Origin: Bacillus pumilus | Lineage (GTDB): Bacteria; Bacillota; Bacilli; Bacillales; Bacillaceae | Assembly: GCF_900186955.1 (NCBI RefSeq) | Contig: NZ_LT906438.1 | Span: 2,604,001-2,668,000, forward strand | Direction of reading: 5' to 3' | Length of the DNA stretch: 64,000 nt | Part shown: positions 45,844-57,756 of the stretch, in pieces | Layout of the letters: every line of letters starts with the position of its first letter | Position numbering within the stretch: the first letter of the stretch is position 1 | The notes under the pieces: generated by a model | What the model saw: only the letters and a program-made list of their open reading frames with translations | The model's database searches: none | Told to the model about the DNA's origin: nothing | Program-made: the position numbers and the translations under genes

Positions 45844-46986
45844 TTATCTCATTCCTTTTAATTTTTTCACACTTTGTGCGATCGATGTGATGATTTGCGG
45901 CGCTAGTTCGGGTCCTTGTCCATACGTCAAACTGATTCTCATACTGCTTTTTGCCACTTCTTCCGGCCTCCCCATCGCTAGGAGAACTTGGCTTGGCTCT
46001 TTTTTCTTGGCTGAACAGGCAGATGTTGTAGAAACATACATGCCTTCTTTTTCAAGCATATGAAGAAGGACCTCAATTTGAATACCTGGTACTGAAAAAT
46101 TCACAATGTGCGGCGCACTTTGCGTCAGCGGTGTGTTGATGACAATACCTTCTATTTCTCCAAGCTGCTTTTGCAGCTGCGTTTTTAAGTTTAACATTTC
46201 ATCATGATGTTTTTTTTGCAGCTCGAATGATTGTTTCATGGCTTTTGCTAAGCTGACAGCACCAGCAGGGTTTTCGGTACCTGAACGTAGGCCTAATTCC
46301 TGCTCTCCTCCTGTGATAAAAGGGGCAAGCACTACACCTTTCTTTGAAAAGAGCGCTCCTGTGCCTTTTAAGCCATGAATTTTATGGCCAGATATCGTCA
46401 AAAGATCCACATCCAGTTGTTTATTAAGTGCTACTCTGCACATTCCCTGCACCCCGTCGACATGAAATAGGGCATTTTCAGCATGCTCACGAATCATGCC
46501 AGCAGCTTCTTCAATTGGCTGGGTGGCACCCGTTTCGTTATTGACGTGCATCATGCTGACAAGCACTGTATCAGGGCGAAGCACTTCTTTTAAATGATTC
46601 ATATCTGCATGGCCATGCTCATTTACTTGAATATAGGAGATGTCAAAACCAAATAAAGCCTTCAGCTGTTCAAACGATTCGATGACAGACGGGTGTTCAA
46701 TTGCTGTTGTCACAATATGTTTCCCCCGATTCATTTTGGCGAGAGCTGCTCCTTTAATGGCGATGTTATTTGCTTCTGTTGCACCAGAAGTAAAAATAAC
46801 CTCATATTGTTTCAAACCTGTATAGTGAAGGATTTGTTTTCTCGTTTCACTTAGCAAGCGGCTCGCATCAATTCCAAGCTGATGTAGCGAAGACGGATTC
46901 CCAAAAAAACGTTCACTCACTTGCTGATATACTTGTAAAACCTCAGGGTACGGTTTTGTTGTTGCACTATTATCGAGATAAATCAT
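45844..46986 (-). CDS. nifZ: Cysteine desulfurase NifZ, partner of ThiI
   Basis: 380-residue PLP enzyme taking sulfur from cysteine. The PLP Lys lies in LTISGHKIHGLKGTG, the catalytic Cys in SACSAKKKEPSQVLL, in a short loop. ATG 46986 (MIYLDNSATTKPYPEV) follows AAGGAG; 13 upstream codons are discarded. It forms an operon with thiI and is the thiouridylation-specific desulfurase in B. subtilis. Confidence 0.94.
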   Translation of the reverse strand: MIYLDNSATTKPYPEVLQVYQQVSERFFGNPSSLHQLGIDASRLLSETRKQILHYTGLKQYEVIFTSGATEANNIAIKGAALAKMNRGKHIVTTAIEHPSVIESFEQLKALFGFDISYIQVNEHGHADMNHLKEVLRPDTVLVSMMHVNNETGATQPIEEAAGMIREHAENALFHVDGVQGMCRVALNKQLDVDLLTISGHKIHGLKGTGALFSKKGVVLAPFITGGEQELGLRSGTENPAGAVSLAKAMKQSFELQKKHHDEMLNLKTQLQKQLGEIEGIVINTPLTQSAPHIVNFSVPGIQIEVLLHMLEKEGMYVSTTSACSAKKKEPSQVLLAMGRPEEVAKSSMRISLTYGQGPELAPQIITSIAQSVKKLKGMR

Positions 46987-47056
46987 ACTTGGACTCCTTA
47001 CAAAAAGCTTTAAAAATAAATGCATTTATATGTTACCATAATGAAGTCAGACAGAG

Positions 47057-47148
47057 AATTTTCTGAAAATGGCAGTTGACAACTTTTCATTTTCACTATA
47101 TCATGCATAGTGCAATTGGCACATAAACACCTAAATTGTCAGAATATT
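47057..47148 (+). promoter_or_regulatory. braB promoter with two CodY boxes
   Basis: AATTTTCTGAAAATG (47057-47071) matches the CodY consensus AATTTTCWGAAAATT at 14 of 15 positions, just before TTGACA (47076-47081); TATCAT -10 follows after 17 bases (47099-47104). A second box AATTGTCAGAATATT (47134-47148) matches 13 of 15, in the leader. CodY with branched-chain amino acids and GTP should repress this gene. Confidence 0.82.
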
Positions 47149-47186
47149 TAAATTTAGCACATTACATTGGATAAGGAGGAACTATT

Positions 47187-48530
47187 TTGAAAAATAGTTT
47201 AAGTATAAAAGAGACATTAGCCATTGGTTTAATGCTTTTTGCATTATTCTTTGGCGCAGGAAATATGATTTTCCCGCCTGTCCTTGGACAATATGCAGGT
47301 GAGAATGTTTGGCTTGCTATCGGTGGATTTTTACTCACAGGAGTTGGTCTTCCGCTTCTAGGAGTTATTGCTATTGCCCTTACAGGTACCGGTGCAAAAG
47401 GCCTTGCGGATAAAGCCCATCCTATATTTGGAACCATTTTCACTGTCATTCTGTATTTATCCATAGGACCATTTTTTGCTATCCCGCGAACAGGTACGGT
47501 TTCTTACGAGATTGGTTTAGCACCGTTTCTGTCTGAAACACAAACCTCTTCATGGGTACCGCTTTTCTTATTCACCCTTGTGTTTTTCACGATTACGTAT
47601 CTGCTCGCTTTGAACCCTTCAAAGCTTGTTGATCGAATCGGCAAAGTGTTGACACCTATCTTATTAACGGTCATTGCAATTATTGTATTTAAAGCCATAG
47701 CTACACCGATGGGAATAATCGGTGCGCCTGATGCGACTTATAAAGCAAACCCTCTCTTCACTGGGTTTTTAGAGGGCTATAAAACAATGGATGCTCTCGC
47801 TTCTCTCGTATTTGGAATCGTTGTTGTGACAGCTGTTAAAGAAAGAGGTATCACAGAGCGCAAATCTCTTGCGGCGGCCTGTATAAAAGCTGGCCTTGTT
47901 GCAGCAGCTGGACTAGCACTAGTGTATATCTCGCTTGCTTATGTCGGTGCTTCAAGTCCTGATACAACCGGAATGGTTGGGGCAAATGAAGGCGGCAAAC
48001 TGCTTTCACTATCAGCAAACTTTTTATTTGGTTCTGCTGGTAACATTGTCCTTGGTGTAGCCATTTTATTTGCTTGTCTCACAACAAGTGTTGGGCTTGT
48101 CTCATCATGCGGCGAATATTTTTCAAAGCTTTTCCCAGCACTTTCTTATCGCACAGTCGTACTCATTGTTTCTTTATTTAGCACATTGGTTGCAAACCTT
48201 GGACTGGCACAAATCATCTCTCTATCGGTCCCTGTACTCGTAGCGATATATCCACTGGCAATTGTCATTATTTTATTGTCATTCCTTGACCGCTGGATTA
48301 ACGGTAGACGAGTGATTTATGTAGTATCCCTCATCTTTACTGGTTTCTTTGCCATCATTGATGGATTATTAGCTGCCAAAATCAATCTCGGTGGGTTGCC
48401 TGCCTTCTCAGATGCATTCATTCCATTTTACGATTTAGGCATTGGATGGGTCGTACCAGCAATTATCGGCGCAGGTATTGGCGTACTCATCTCTATGTTG
48501 ACTAGCCCGCCTAAACAGCTCGCATCATAA
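47187..48530 (+). CDS. braB: Branched-chain amino acid symporter BraB, first copy
   Basis: 447 residues, LIVCS family, about 12 membrane segments, taking up leucine, isoleucine and valine with Na+ or H+. Typical N-terminus IGLMLFALFFGAGNMIFPP, then GPFFAIPRTGTVSYEIG. The start is TTG (MKNSLSIKETLA) with AAGGAGGAACTATT upstream. About 65% alike by eye to the next gene. CodY boxes in front fit its role. Confidence 0.92.
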   Translation: MKNSLSIKETLAIGLMLFALFFGAGNMIFPPVLGQYAGENVWLAIGGFLLTGVGLPLLGVIAIALTGTGAKGLADKAHPIFGTIFTVILYLSIGPFFAIPRTGTVSYEIGLAPFLSETQTSSWVPLFLFTLVFFTITYLLALNPSKLVDRIGKVLTPILLTVIAIIVFKAIATPMGIIGAPDATYKANPLFTGFLEGYKTMDALASLVFGIVVVTAVKERGITERKSLAAACIKAGLVAAAGLALVYISLAYVGASSPDTTGMVGANEGGKLLSLSANFLFGSAGNIVLGVAILFACLTTSVGLVSSCGEYFSKLFPALSYRTVVLIVSLFSTLVANLGLAQIISLSVPVLVAIYPLAIVIILLSFLDRWINGRRVIYVVSLIFTGFFAIIDGLLAAKINLGGLPAFSDAFIPFYDLGIGWVVPAIIGAGIGVLISMLTSPPKQLAS

Positions 48531-48541
48531 TCATGCTTCAA

Positions 48542-48578
48542 ACATCCCCTTCCAAAGATGAAGGGGATGTTTTTTTAT
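48542..48578 (+). terminator. Terminator of first braB
   Basis: ACATCCCCTT / AAGGGGATGT stem and seven T after the first braB. Confidence 0.88.
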
Positions 48579-48633
48579 TGTCCTCCATATACTAAAATAG
48601 AAAAATTCATGACTTTTGTACGAAAACACATGT

Positions 48634-48709
48634 TGACATCAGACGCACATCCTTTATAATTAGTGAATGTTAATGAAGAACGGTTTTAGCAACTAATTAA
48701 CAGAATATT
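48634..48709 (+). promoter_or_regulatory. Promoter and CodY-like box of second braB
   Basis: TTGACA (48634-48639), 16-base spacer, TATAAT (48656-48661): a consensus SigA promoter. Downstream AATTAACAGAATATT (48695-48709) matches the CodY box at 12 of 15 and shares CAGAATATTT with the second box of the first copy. Confidence 0.75.
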
Positions 48710-48738
48710 TCAACATAATATTGGAGGCTTTATATTCA

Positions 48739-50082
48739 ATGAAGGCAACATTGTCGACGAAAGATACAGTTATTATCGGTTTTATGTTATTTGCTCTATT
48801 CTTCGGCGCGGGAAATATGATTTATCCACCAGAGCTTGGGCAATATGCTGGCACAAATGTATGGAAAGCAATGGGCGGATTTTTATTAACAGGTGTCGGT
48901 TTACCTCTTCTAGGGATTATTGCGATCGCTTTAACAGGTCGAGATGCGAAAGGATTAGCTGATAAAGCTCACCCAGCTTTTGGAACAGCGTTTACCGTCA
49001 TTTTATATTTATCTATTGGGCCGCTTTTCGCTATTCCTCGTACAGGAACGGTTTCATATGAAATTGGTGCATTACCCTTTTTAGCAGGTGTACCAGCTTG
49101 GCTCTCCCTTCTTTTATTCACACTTGTCTTTTTTGGTATTACGTATTATCTTGCTCTAAATCCAACGAAGATTGTAGATCGTGTAGGGAAAGTGTTAACA
49201 CCGATTAAATTTACGATCATTCTTATTATTATTGTCAAAGCCATTTTAACGCCTATGGGCGTCATTGGCACACCTGATGTATCCTATAGCAACGGATCAT
49301 TTTTCAAAGGATTTTTAGAGGGCTATAAAACCATGGATGCTCTTGCTTCTATAGTGTTTGGGGTTGTTGTCATCAACGCCATTAAAGGACGCGGTGTGAC
49401 AAGTAAAAAGGCACTGACATCTGCTTGTATCAAAGCAGGTCTGATTGCAGCCTGCGGATTAACATTTGTTTATCTATCTCTTGCTTATTTAGGCGCTTCA
49501 AGTACACATGCCATTGGTTTTGTTGGAGATGGTAGTAAAATCTTGGCTCAGTCTTCTCAATTCCTATTTGGCAGCTTAGGAAATATTGTGTTGGGTGCTG
49601 CGATTACGGTTGCTTGTTTAACAACAAGTATCGGCCTCGTTACATCATGCGGAGAGTATTTCTCGAAGTTACTACCTAAGCTTTCGTATAAAATGGTCGT
49701 TACACTCGTGACATTATTCAGTTTTATCATTTCGAATTTTGGACTTGCTCATATTATCGCTTTCTCTGTACCAGTTTTAACTGCGATTTATCCGCTAGCG
49801 ATTGTGATCATTGTTTTGTCACTTGCTGATAAGTGGCTTGGACATAGAAGACCTGTATATGCTCTCTCTTTAATTTTAACAGGTTGCGTTAGCTTATTTG
49901 ACGGCTTAGCAGCAGCGAAACTTCCAATCGATCCAATAAAAGACGTCTTCCAATCAATACTGCCTTTATATGACCTTGGCATAGGCTGGATTGTCCCTGC
50001 AATACTTGGAATCGTGATCGGATTTGTAATCTCTCTTTTCACTTCTTCTGCTTCAGAAGAGCGTCAAAAACAAGCGTCATAA
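48739..50082 (+). CDS. braB: Branched-chain amino acid symporter BraB, second copy
   Basis: 447 residues, same family and length as its upstream neighbour, with GFMLFALFFGAGNMIYPPELG and GPLFAIPRTGTVSYEIG. It differs most in loops and C-terminus (ASEERQKQAS). ATG 48739 lies 11 bases after GGAGG, slightly far. Own strong promoter and a separate terminator make it independently expressed. B. subtilis has one braB here, so this looks like a lineage-specific duplication with possible change of preference. Confidence 0.91.
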   Translation: MKATLSTKDTVIIGFMLFALFFGAGNMIYPPELGQYAGTNVWKAMGGFLLTGVGLPLLGIIAIALTGRDAKGLADKAHPAFGTAFTVILYLSIGPLFAIPRTGTVSYEIGALPFLAGVPAWLSLLLFTLVFFGITYYLALNPTKIVDRVGKVLTPIKFTIILIIIVKAILTPMGVIGTPDVSYSNGSFFKGFLEGYKTMDALASIVFGVVVINAIKGRGVTSKKALTSACIKAGLIAACGLTFVYLSLAYLGASSTHAIGFVGDGSKILAQSSQFLFGSLGNIVLGAAITVACLTTSIGLVTSCGEYFSKLLPKLSYKMVVTLVTLFSFIISNFGLAHIIAFSVPVLTAIYPLAIVIIVLSLADKWLGHRRPVYALSLILTGCVSLFDGLAAAKLPIDPIKDVFQSILPLYDLGIGWIVPAILGIVIGFVISLFTSSASEERQKQAS

Positions 50083-50091
50083 TATAAAAAA

Positions 50092-50121
50092 AGCTGAAGT
50101 CCATTGATAGGACTTCAGCTT
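50092..50121. repeat. Left copy of duplicated terminator palindrome (element copy 2)
   Basis: 30 bases identical to 50295-50324. Itself a palindrome with 12-base arms (AAGCTGAAGTCC / GGACTTCAGCTT counting base 50091). Preceded by a run of A but followed by no T run, so it can terminate leftward transcripts (from ezrA) but not braB. Confidence 0.88.
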
Positions 50122-50294
50122 AGATTGTTGACAAAGGGTTAAAATGATCTTTATTTTAACCCTTTGTCTTCGTTCAGCGTGATAGAAAACCTTTGAAGTC
50201 TAGGAAGGACGAGCACTGGCGCGGAGCGAATTTGACATTCGTGAGCACCAGCGCGCAGGACTGACAACGAATGCGAGGGTTTGTCTACACGCTG
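50122..50294. repeat. ~175-bp intergenic repeat, copy 2
   Basis: Aligns end to end with 13442-13618 with about a dozen differences. Hairpin at 50130-50168 (arms GACAAAGGGTTAAAAT / ATTTTAACCCTTTGTC); inverted-repeat ends at 50175-50191 and 50277-50294; stem GCGCG (50219-50223) / CGCGC (50252-50256). Both the long hairpin and this stem show paired changes relative to copy 1 (C-G to T-A, and T-A to C-G). No ORF. It lies in the terminator between converging braB and ezrA, and would be transcribed from both sides. Confidence 0.85.
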
Positions 50295-50324
50295 AGCTGA
50301 AGTCCATTGATAGGACTTCAGCTT
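50295..50324. repeat. Right copy of duplicated terminator palindrome (element copy 2)
   Basis: Perfect copy of 50092-50121 followed by a T run (to 50328), so it terminates rightward braB transcripts after the element. The A run on its left is missing because the element abuts it. Confidence 0.88.
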
Positions 50325-50326
50325 TT

Positions 50327-52030
50327 TTATTGATGCTGATACTCTTTTTCTTGCTGAGCTAACAGCTTTTGAACAGCTCCGGGTGATGCTTTTTCAACAG
50401 CCGCTGCTGCTATATCAAATGATCCGTTGTAATCATAGGCGTAAAATCTTCGTTCAGCCTCTTTCAATTGTTCTGAAAGAATGTGGTTTTGACTTCTAAA
50501 ACGATTGCCATATTGAATGATTCGTTCAATTTGATCCACTTTACCAAGCATTTCTTCTGTCTCATCCACAACATTTTTGACTGTGTCAGAGGCATCTTTT
50601 AATTGCTGATTTACTGCCGGCATGTTGAGTGGCAGGTTTTCCAGCTGCTCGTGCACTTGATGAATCATCTCCTGCGCTTTTTCAGCCCGCTCTTTCATCT
50701 CAGCAGGTACACCTGGAATATTGCTTTTATGCAGCTGGCGTACTGTATCTGTCAGCATAGTTTTAAGCTCAGTCAGTGTTTCTCTCGCCTGTAATTCTTC
50801 TTTTCTTAACGATTGGAGATGACCTTTAAATGTGTCATGCAATGCTTTTGCATCCTCGATAAAGGTGTCCAGCTGATTGATTTCATCCATTAATAATGAA
50901 TACGCCACGTGATCACGATCAAGCTTCTCGCGGATTTGTTTCATCAGCTTTTCAATTTCTTCTAAACGTTTTTCGAATGCTTTCTGTTGATCGAGTTCTC
51001 CTGCTGTCAGCTTGTAGCTTTCTTTCACAAGAGCCGTTTCTGCCTTTGTTTGTGTATGATCTTGCTCGAGCTTTTCGAATGCTTCTGTGAGCTCAGGCAT
51101 TCTGCTTTTGATTTCCTGACCTGCTTCTACTTCCGCCTCCAGCTGATCATACAGCGTCTCAATCGCATCATCGATCATTTGCAGAATGCTTGATGCCTCT
51201 TCTAAATTGAGTTCATCAATGAGCAATTTTTCTGCCCTCGCAAGCTGTTTGTTTAAAGTCTCCATCTCTTTCGTGATCTGAATGTGCTCCAGCTTGTAGC
51301 CTTTTTCTGACATTTCTTGATATCCGTCTTTCAGCTTCGTCAGCTGACCTGGTACGGTTTGTTTGCAGTCTGCAATAAGCTTTGGTACATCATTGATATA
51401 TAGTTGAAGCTGGTCGAGTCTGCGGTCTTGCTCAAGCAAAATCTTTCTTGCTTTCATGTAGTTTCCGTTTTCTGTTTCTTCCTCGTACTGCTTAATCCCT
51501 TCCCAGGCCTCATCTAAGTCCTGCTCCATTTTGTCATAAAGGGTGCCATATAAATGGCTGTACGCAAGCAGATTTTTTCGAACCGTTTGATATTGCTCTT
51601 TGACCTTTTCAATGTCCTTGCGATTTTGCTCCTCGCTTGTGACAAGGTCTGCAATTTCTTTTAAAATGTCTTCAATGTTCGAATCAGCAGCACTCAGCAA
51701 ATCCTCAATATGCGTTAGAACCTGCTTGGCTTTGGAGAATCGATATTTATCAGAATACTCTTCTGCGTCATATAATAGCTCCTCTACCTTTGGAAGATGG
51801 GCTGTGACGATATCGTCCCACTCTGCACGCCATCTTTCAAAAAATTGCTCTGTTTCTCCGGTCATTTTTAAGTGTTTGATTTTTGAAATTTCTTCTACAA
51901 TTGATCTGTTTAAAATTTCAATTTTCCATGCTTCCAATCGGTCAATCTCTTTATATATATTTTTTCTGAGGAAATAACCGACTGAAAACAAAGCAAGCAA
52001 AATGACAATTAAACCGATGATAAACTCCAT
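50327..52030 (-). CDS. ezrA: Septation ring regulator EzrA
   Basis: 567 residues. One N-terminal membrane helix (FIIGLIVILLALFSVGYFL) with the rest cytosolic and almost wholly coiled coil (spectrin-like helical repeats). EzrA limits FtsZ ring formation and helps shift between side wall and septal synthesis. The conserved C-terminal patch NRFRSQNHILSEQLKEAERRF is present (QNR-type motif). The ATG follows AAGGGGG. Confidence 0.94.
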   Translation of the reverse strand: MEFIIGLIVILLALFSVGYFLRKNIYKEIDRLEAWKIEILNRSIVEEISKIKHLKMTGETEQFFERWRAEWDDIVTAHLPKVEELLYDAEEYSDKYRFSKAKQVLTHIEDLLSAADSNIEDILKEIADLVTSEEQNRKDIEKVKEQYQTVRKNLLAYSHLYGTLYDKMEQDLDEAWEGIKQYEEETENGNYMKARKILLEQDRRLDQLQLYINDVPKLIADCKQTVPGQLTKLKDGYQEMSEKGYKLEHIQITKEMETLNKQLARAEKLLIDELNLEEASSILQMIDDAIETLYDQLEAEVEAGQEIKSRMPELTEAFEKLEQDHTQTKAETALVKESYKLTAGELDQQKAFEKRLEEIEKLMKQIREKLDRDHVAYSLLMDEINQLDTFIEDAKALHDTFKGHLQSLRKEELQARETLTELKTMLTDTVRQLHKSNIPGVPAEMKERAEKAQEMIHQVHEQLENLPLNMPAVNQQLKDASDTVKNVVDETEEMLGKVDQIERIIQYGNRFRSQNHILSEQLKEAERRFYAYDYNGSFDIAAAAVEKASPGAVQKLLAQQEKEYQHQ

Positions 52031-52370
52031 AATGAGCCCCCTTGTTGTGATCTAAGTGATGTCAGGGTAAAAGTGTCCCGAGTAGACCTGAGAACCCTTT
52101 CGTGTCCGCTTTGCATTTGTCTTTTTATAAACAGGATCGTATGTTTTCCAATACCATCCATTCACGGTTGTATGTATGTTTTTCAAGAAAGTATTTGAGC
52201 GCTTTCTATCATTTGATCACACGTATCCATGTGACCTGCTTTTATGTATGCGGAAGCTGTCGTTTTCATTGATATTATGATACCATGTAACCAGCATTTT
52301 TGGTCATGATTTTTCATTATTTTCGCTGATAAACATGACGTTTTTCAAAATATCGACAAGAGGTGACGAC
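52031..52370. other. ezrA-hisJ divergent gap
   Basis: 340 bases. It must hold both promoters, but I found no clear boxes, operator, hairpin or gene. Confidence 0.4.
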
Positions 52371-53186
52371 ATGCTGAAGCAAGATGCACATCTACATACA
52401 CCGTTTTGCCCTCACGGCTCGCTTGATTCTTTTCATTCTTATATTGAAAAAGCCATCAAAAAGGGATTTGATTCCATAACCTTTACCGAGCATGCCCCTC
52501 TGCCTCCATCGTTTCAAGATCCAACACCAGAGCAGGATAGTGCCATGAAGCTCCAAGAACTTGACTCGTATATAACGAAATTGGATCAGTTGAAACAGGA
52601 ATACAAAGGCCAATTAATAGTAAAAACTGGGCTTGAGGTTGACTATATCAAAGAGTATGAAGAGGAAACAAGTGCCTTTTTAGACTGCTATGGTCCAGAA
52701 CTAGACGATAGCATTTTATCTGTTCACTTTCTTCCTGCTGGAGATGATTATATTTGCCTTGATTTTGACGAGCATGCCTTCCAGCAGCTAATAAGCCTCT
52801 ATGGCAGCATCGAAAAGGTCTATCAAAGCTACTATGACCAAATTCATTCTTCTATTCTATCATCTTTAGGTCGCTATAAGCCAAATAGAATCGGTCATAT
52901 CACCCTTGTGCAGAAATTCAAACAGCTTTTCCCATTTGAGATGACATCTGCACTTTGTCAAAAGATCACCCTTTGTCTTGAAGAAACGGCAAAAAAAGGC
53001 ATGTCCTTAGATTTTAATACATCAGGTCTTCGTAAAACATATGCCAGAAGTATCTATTTAGATCAATGGATGATTGATCTTGCAAAACAGAAAAAAATTC
53101 CGCTCATTTTTGGGTCTGATGCCCATCAAGCGGAAGATCTCGGATATGCTTATGATCAATTCGAAGACATCATGAGTTTTAAATGA
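52371..53186 (+). CDS. hisJ: Histidinol-phosphatase, PHP family
   Basis: Dephosphorylates histidinol phosphate in histidine synthesis. 271 residues. PHP metal motifs: KQDAHLHTPFCPHG at the N-terminus, TFTEHAPLPP, GLEVDYIKEYEE, SVHFLP, and FGSDAHQAEDLGYAY. ATG 52371 follows AAGAGGTGACGAC. Its last 31 bases overlap the end of convergent refZ. Confidence 0.94.
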   Translation: MLKQDAHLHTPFCPHGSLDSFHSYIEKAIKKGFDSITFTEHAPLPPSFQDPTPEQDSAMKLQELDSYITKLDQLKQEYKGQLIVKTGLEVDYIKEYEEETSAFLDCYGPELDDSILSVHFLPAGDDYICLDFDEHAFQQLISLYGSIEKVYQSYYDQIHSSILSSLGRYKPNRIGHITLVQKFKQLFPFEMTSALCQKITLCLEETAKKGMSLDFNTSGLRKTYARSIYLDQWMIDLAKQKKIPLIFGSDAHQAEDLGYAYDQFEDIMSFK

Positions 53187-53821
53187 GAATCTAATGCCGG
53201 CTTTTTGGGTTCTAGTAAATGATGAAGCGAGCGGCTCAGTTCCTTAAAATACATTTGATAGAAATAAGGCTCATTTGGATTTAAATAAAGCACCTCCATT
53301 AAATATTGCGGCTGTAAATAGGGCATCATGAGTAGTGATTTTAGCTGAATCATAAAAGAGGAGATGGAGAGCTGCTCACAAATCACATGGGTGCTTTTTC
53401 CTTTTTCAATGATGAGCTGAAACAAATATTTTTCTTTCGTTAAATAGGTCGACATAATTTCTCTAATGAGCGTCGAATCAATCGTCACCTCTCGATAAAC
53501 GAAACGGGTTAATTGACGGTGCTTGTGCTGATAAGATAAAATATCAAAAACCACATGTAGTAAGCATTCTTTTGCATGACGAGTTTCCATGTGATGGATA
53601 TGTGATTCAATCATGTGAATATAGCCTTCATAAAAATCGGATACGAGCTGCTCAAGCAGCCCTCCTTTTCCTTGAAAGTAATAAGAAATGTGGGCAACGT
53701 TGACGTTTGCTTCCTTCGCAATCTCACGGACAGAGGTTCCAGAAAATCCTTTTTGGTTAAAAAGTCTGATGGCAGCTTCAATAATACGGTCTTTTGTTTG
53801 CACGGTTGTTGATGCTTTCAT
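53156..53821 (-). CDS. refZ: FtsZ regulator RefZ (TetR family)
   Basis: 221 residues. TetR-type helix-turn-helix (AAIRLFNQKGFSGTSVREIAK, then VNVAHISYYFQGKGGLLEQL) and a helical C-terminal domain with the RefZ-conserved FVYREVTIDSTLIREIM and LKSLLMMPYLQPQYLMEVLY. In B. subtilis it binds sites near the origin and tunes FtsZ placement at sporulation onset. ATG 53821 follows AGGGGTGAG; the 45 upstream codons would cross into ytsP's promoter. Overlaps hisJ end by 31 bases. Confidence 0.92.
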   Translation of the reverse strand: MKASTTVQTKDRIIEAAIRLFNQKGFSGTSVREIAKEANVNVAHISYYFQGKGGLLEQLVSDFYEGYIHMIESHIHHMETRHAKECLLHVVFDILSYQHKHRQLTRFVYREVTIDSTLIREIMSTYLTKEKYLFQLIIEKGKSTHVICEQLSISSFMIQLKSLLMMPYLQPQYLMEVLYLNPNEPYFYQMYFKELSRSLHHLLEPKKPALDSHLKLMMSSN

Positions 53822-53947
53822 CCGCTCACCCCTCTTCATGTGTACATACTTCAAGATGAAGGCGGAAGTTCCTTTTACAATTGCTCGACAAATCCCACAT
53901 GTGAGACGCAAGTTATGTATTTTTGAGATAGAAAGTAGGAGATTTTC

Positions 53948-54445
53948 ATGTTTCATGTCGAAAAACAGTCTGGCGATCCATCAAAAAACTATCAATTGCT
54001 CGTTAAACAGGTCGAAGCCATTACAGATGGTGAGCCTGATCTAATTGCCAACCTAGCAAATGCGGCGGCGCTATTGTATCATTCACTCCCAGAGGTCAAT
54101 TGGGCAGGGTTTTATTTGGCTAAAGGCGGCGAGCTTGTGCTCGGACCGTTTAACGGACTGCCTGCATGTGTGCGTATCCCATCTGGAAAAGGCGTTTGCG
54201 GTACTGCGTTTGCAACAGGTGACGTCCAGCGTATCGCTGATGTGCACGCATTCCCTGGACATATCGCATGTGATGCAGCATCACAATCTGAAATTGTCGT
54301 GCCGCTCAAAGTAAATGGAGAGATCATTGGGGTGCTCGACATTGACAGCCCCGTGAAAGACCGTTTCAGTGAAGTAGATGAAACCTACTTAATTCAATTT
54401 ACCGAGGTACTCCAAAAGGCATTATCCGCTTCTACAAATGCGTAA
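53948..54445 (+). CDS. ytsP: GAF-domain free methionine-R-sulfoxide reductase YtsP
   Basis: 165-residue GAF protein. Three cysteines at 74, 84 and 108 (LPACVRI, GKGVCGTA, HIACDAAS) have exactly the spacing of the E. coli fRMsr catalytic set (84, 94, 118), so it should reduce free methionine-(R)-sulfoxide. NWAGFYLAKGGELVLGPF is the family start. AGGAGATTTTC precedes the ATG. Lies between refZ and rpsD as in B. subtilis. Confidence 0.93.
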   Translation: MFHVEKQSGDPSKNYQLLVKQVEAITDGEPDLIANLANAAALLYHSLPEVNWAGFYLAKGGELVLGPFNGLPACVRIPSGKGVCGTAFATGDVQRIADVHAFPGHIACDAASQSEIVVPLKVNGEIIGVLDIDSPVKDRFSEVDETYLIQFTEVLQKALSASTNA

Positions 54446-54452
54446 CCTTACA

Positions 54453-54480
54453 AAAAAGCAGGCAAATTGTCTGCTTTTTT
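54453..54480 (+). terminator. Terminator of ytsP
   Basis: AAAAGCAGGCA / TGTCTGCTTTTTT stem-loop eight bases after the ytsP stop. Confidence 0.8.
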
Positions 54481-54525
54481 ATTTTTCTTCGCAGACGCGA
54501 AGCATCGCCATTGCCTCTAAATAGG

Positions 54526-55347
<822 letters not shown>

Positions 55348-55371
55348 TTTCATGACTCTCCAAAGAGAGGT

Positions 55372-55425
55372 CAAACAAACCCTAGATCCCTTGATTGTTC
55401 AAGGTGGTCTAGGGTTTTTTGTTTG
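55372..55425 (+). terminator. Terminator of rpsD
   Basis: Very long stem CAAACAAACCCTAGA / TCTAGGGTTTTTTGTTTG with inner CTTGA/TCAAG pairs. Confidence 0.88.
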
Positions 55426-55527
55426 CATTCTCCTATGAACAAATGAATTTAAAACATATATAGAAAACAGACTATACACAAGACGAGCACCAGACAAAAC
55501 TTCTAAAAGCATTTCTACACATTGAAG

Positions 55528-57505
<1,978 letters not shown>

Positions 57506-57692
57506 TAGATATGTTACATCTATAAATACGTGCAGATAAGTTAAATATCCAAAGAATAAAGATAAGCGTAGAATAAACATAATTTGCTAGACTCAGACAA
57601 AAGCCTTTTATGAAAATTTGATTGAATTTTGCGCTAAATTTGTCTATTTTTTTCATGATGACTAGAAACTGTTCAAATCCATAAAATCTATC

Positions 57693-57723
57693 ATAAAAAA
57701 AATCCCCTAGAATTCTAGAGGAT
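57693..57723 (-). terminator. Terminator of isochorismatase-like gene
   Basis: Minus-strand palindrome ATCCTCTAGAATTCTAGGGGAT followed by eight T. Confidence 0.88.
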
Positions 57724-57756
57724 CTTTTGTTCCATGTTTCTCTCAAGTGTGATTTT

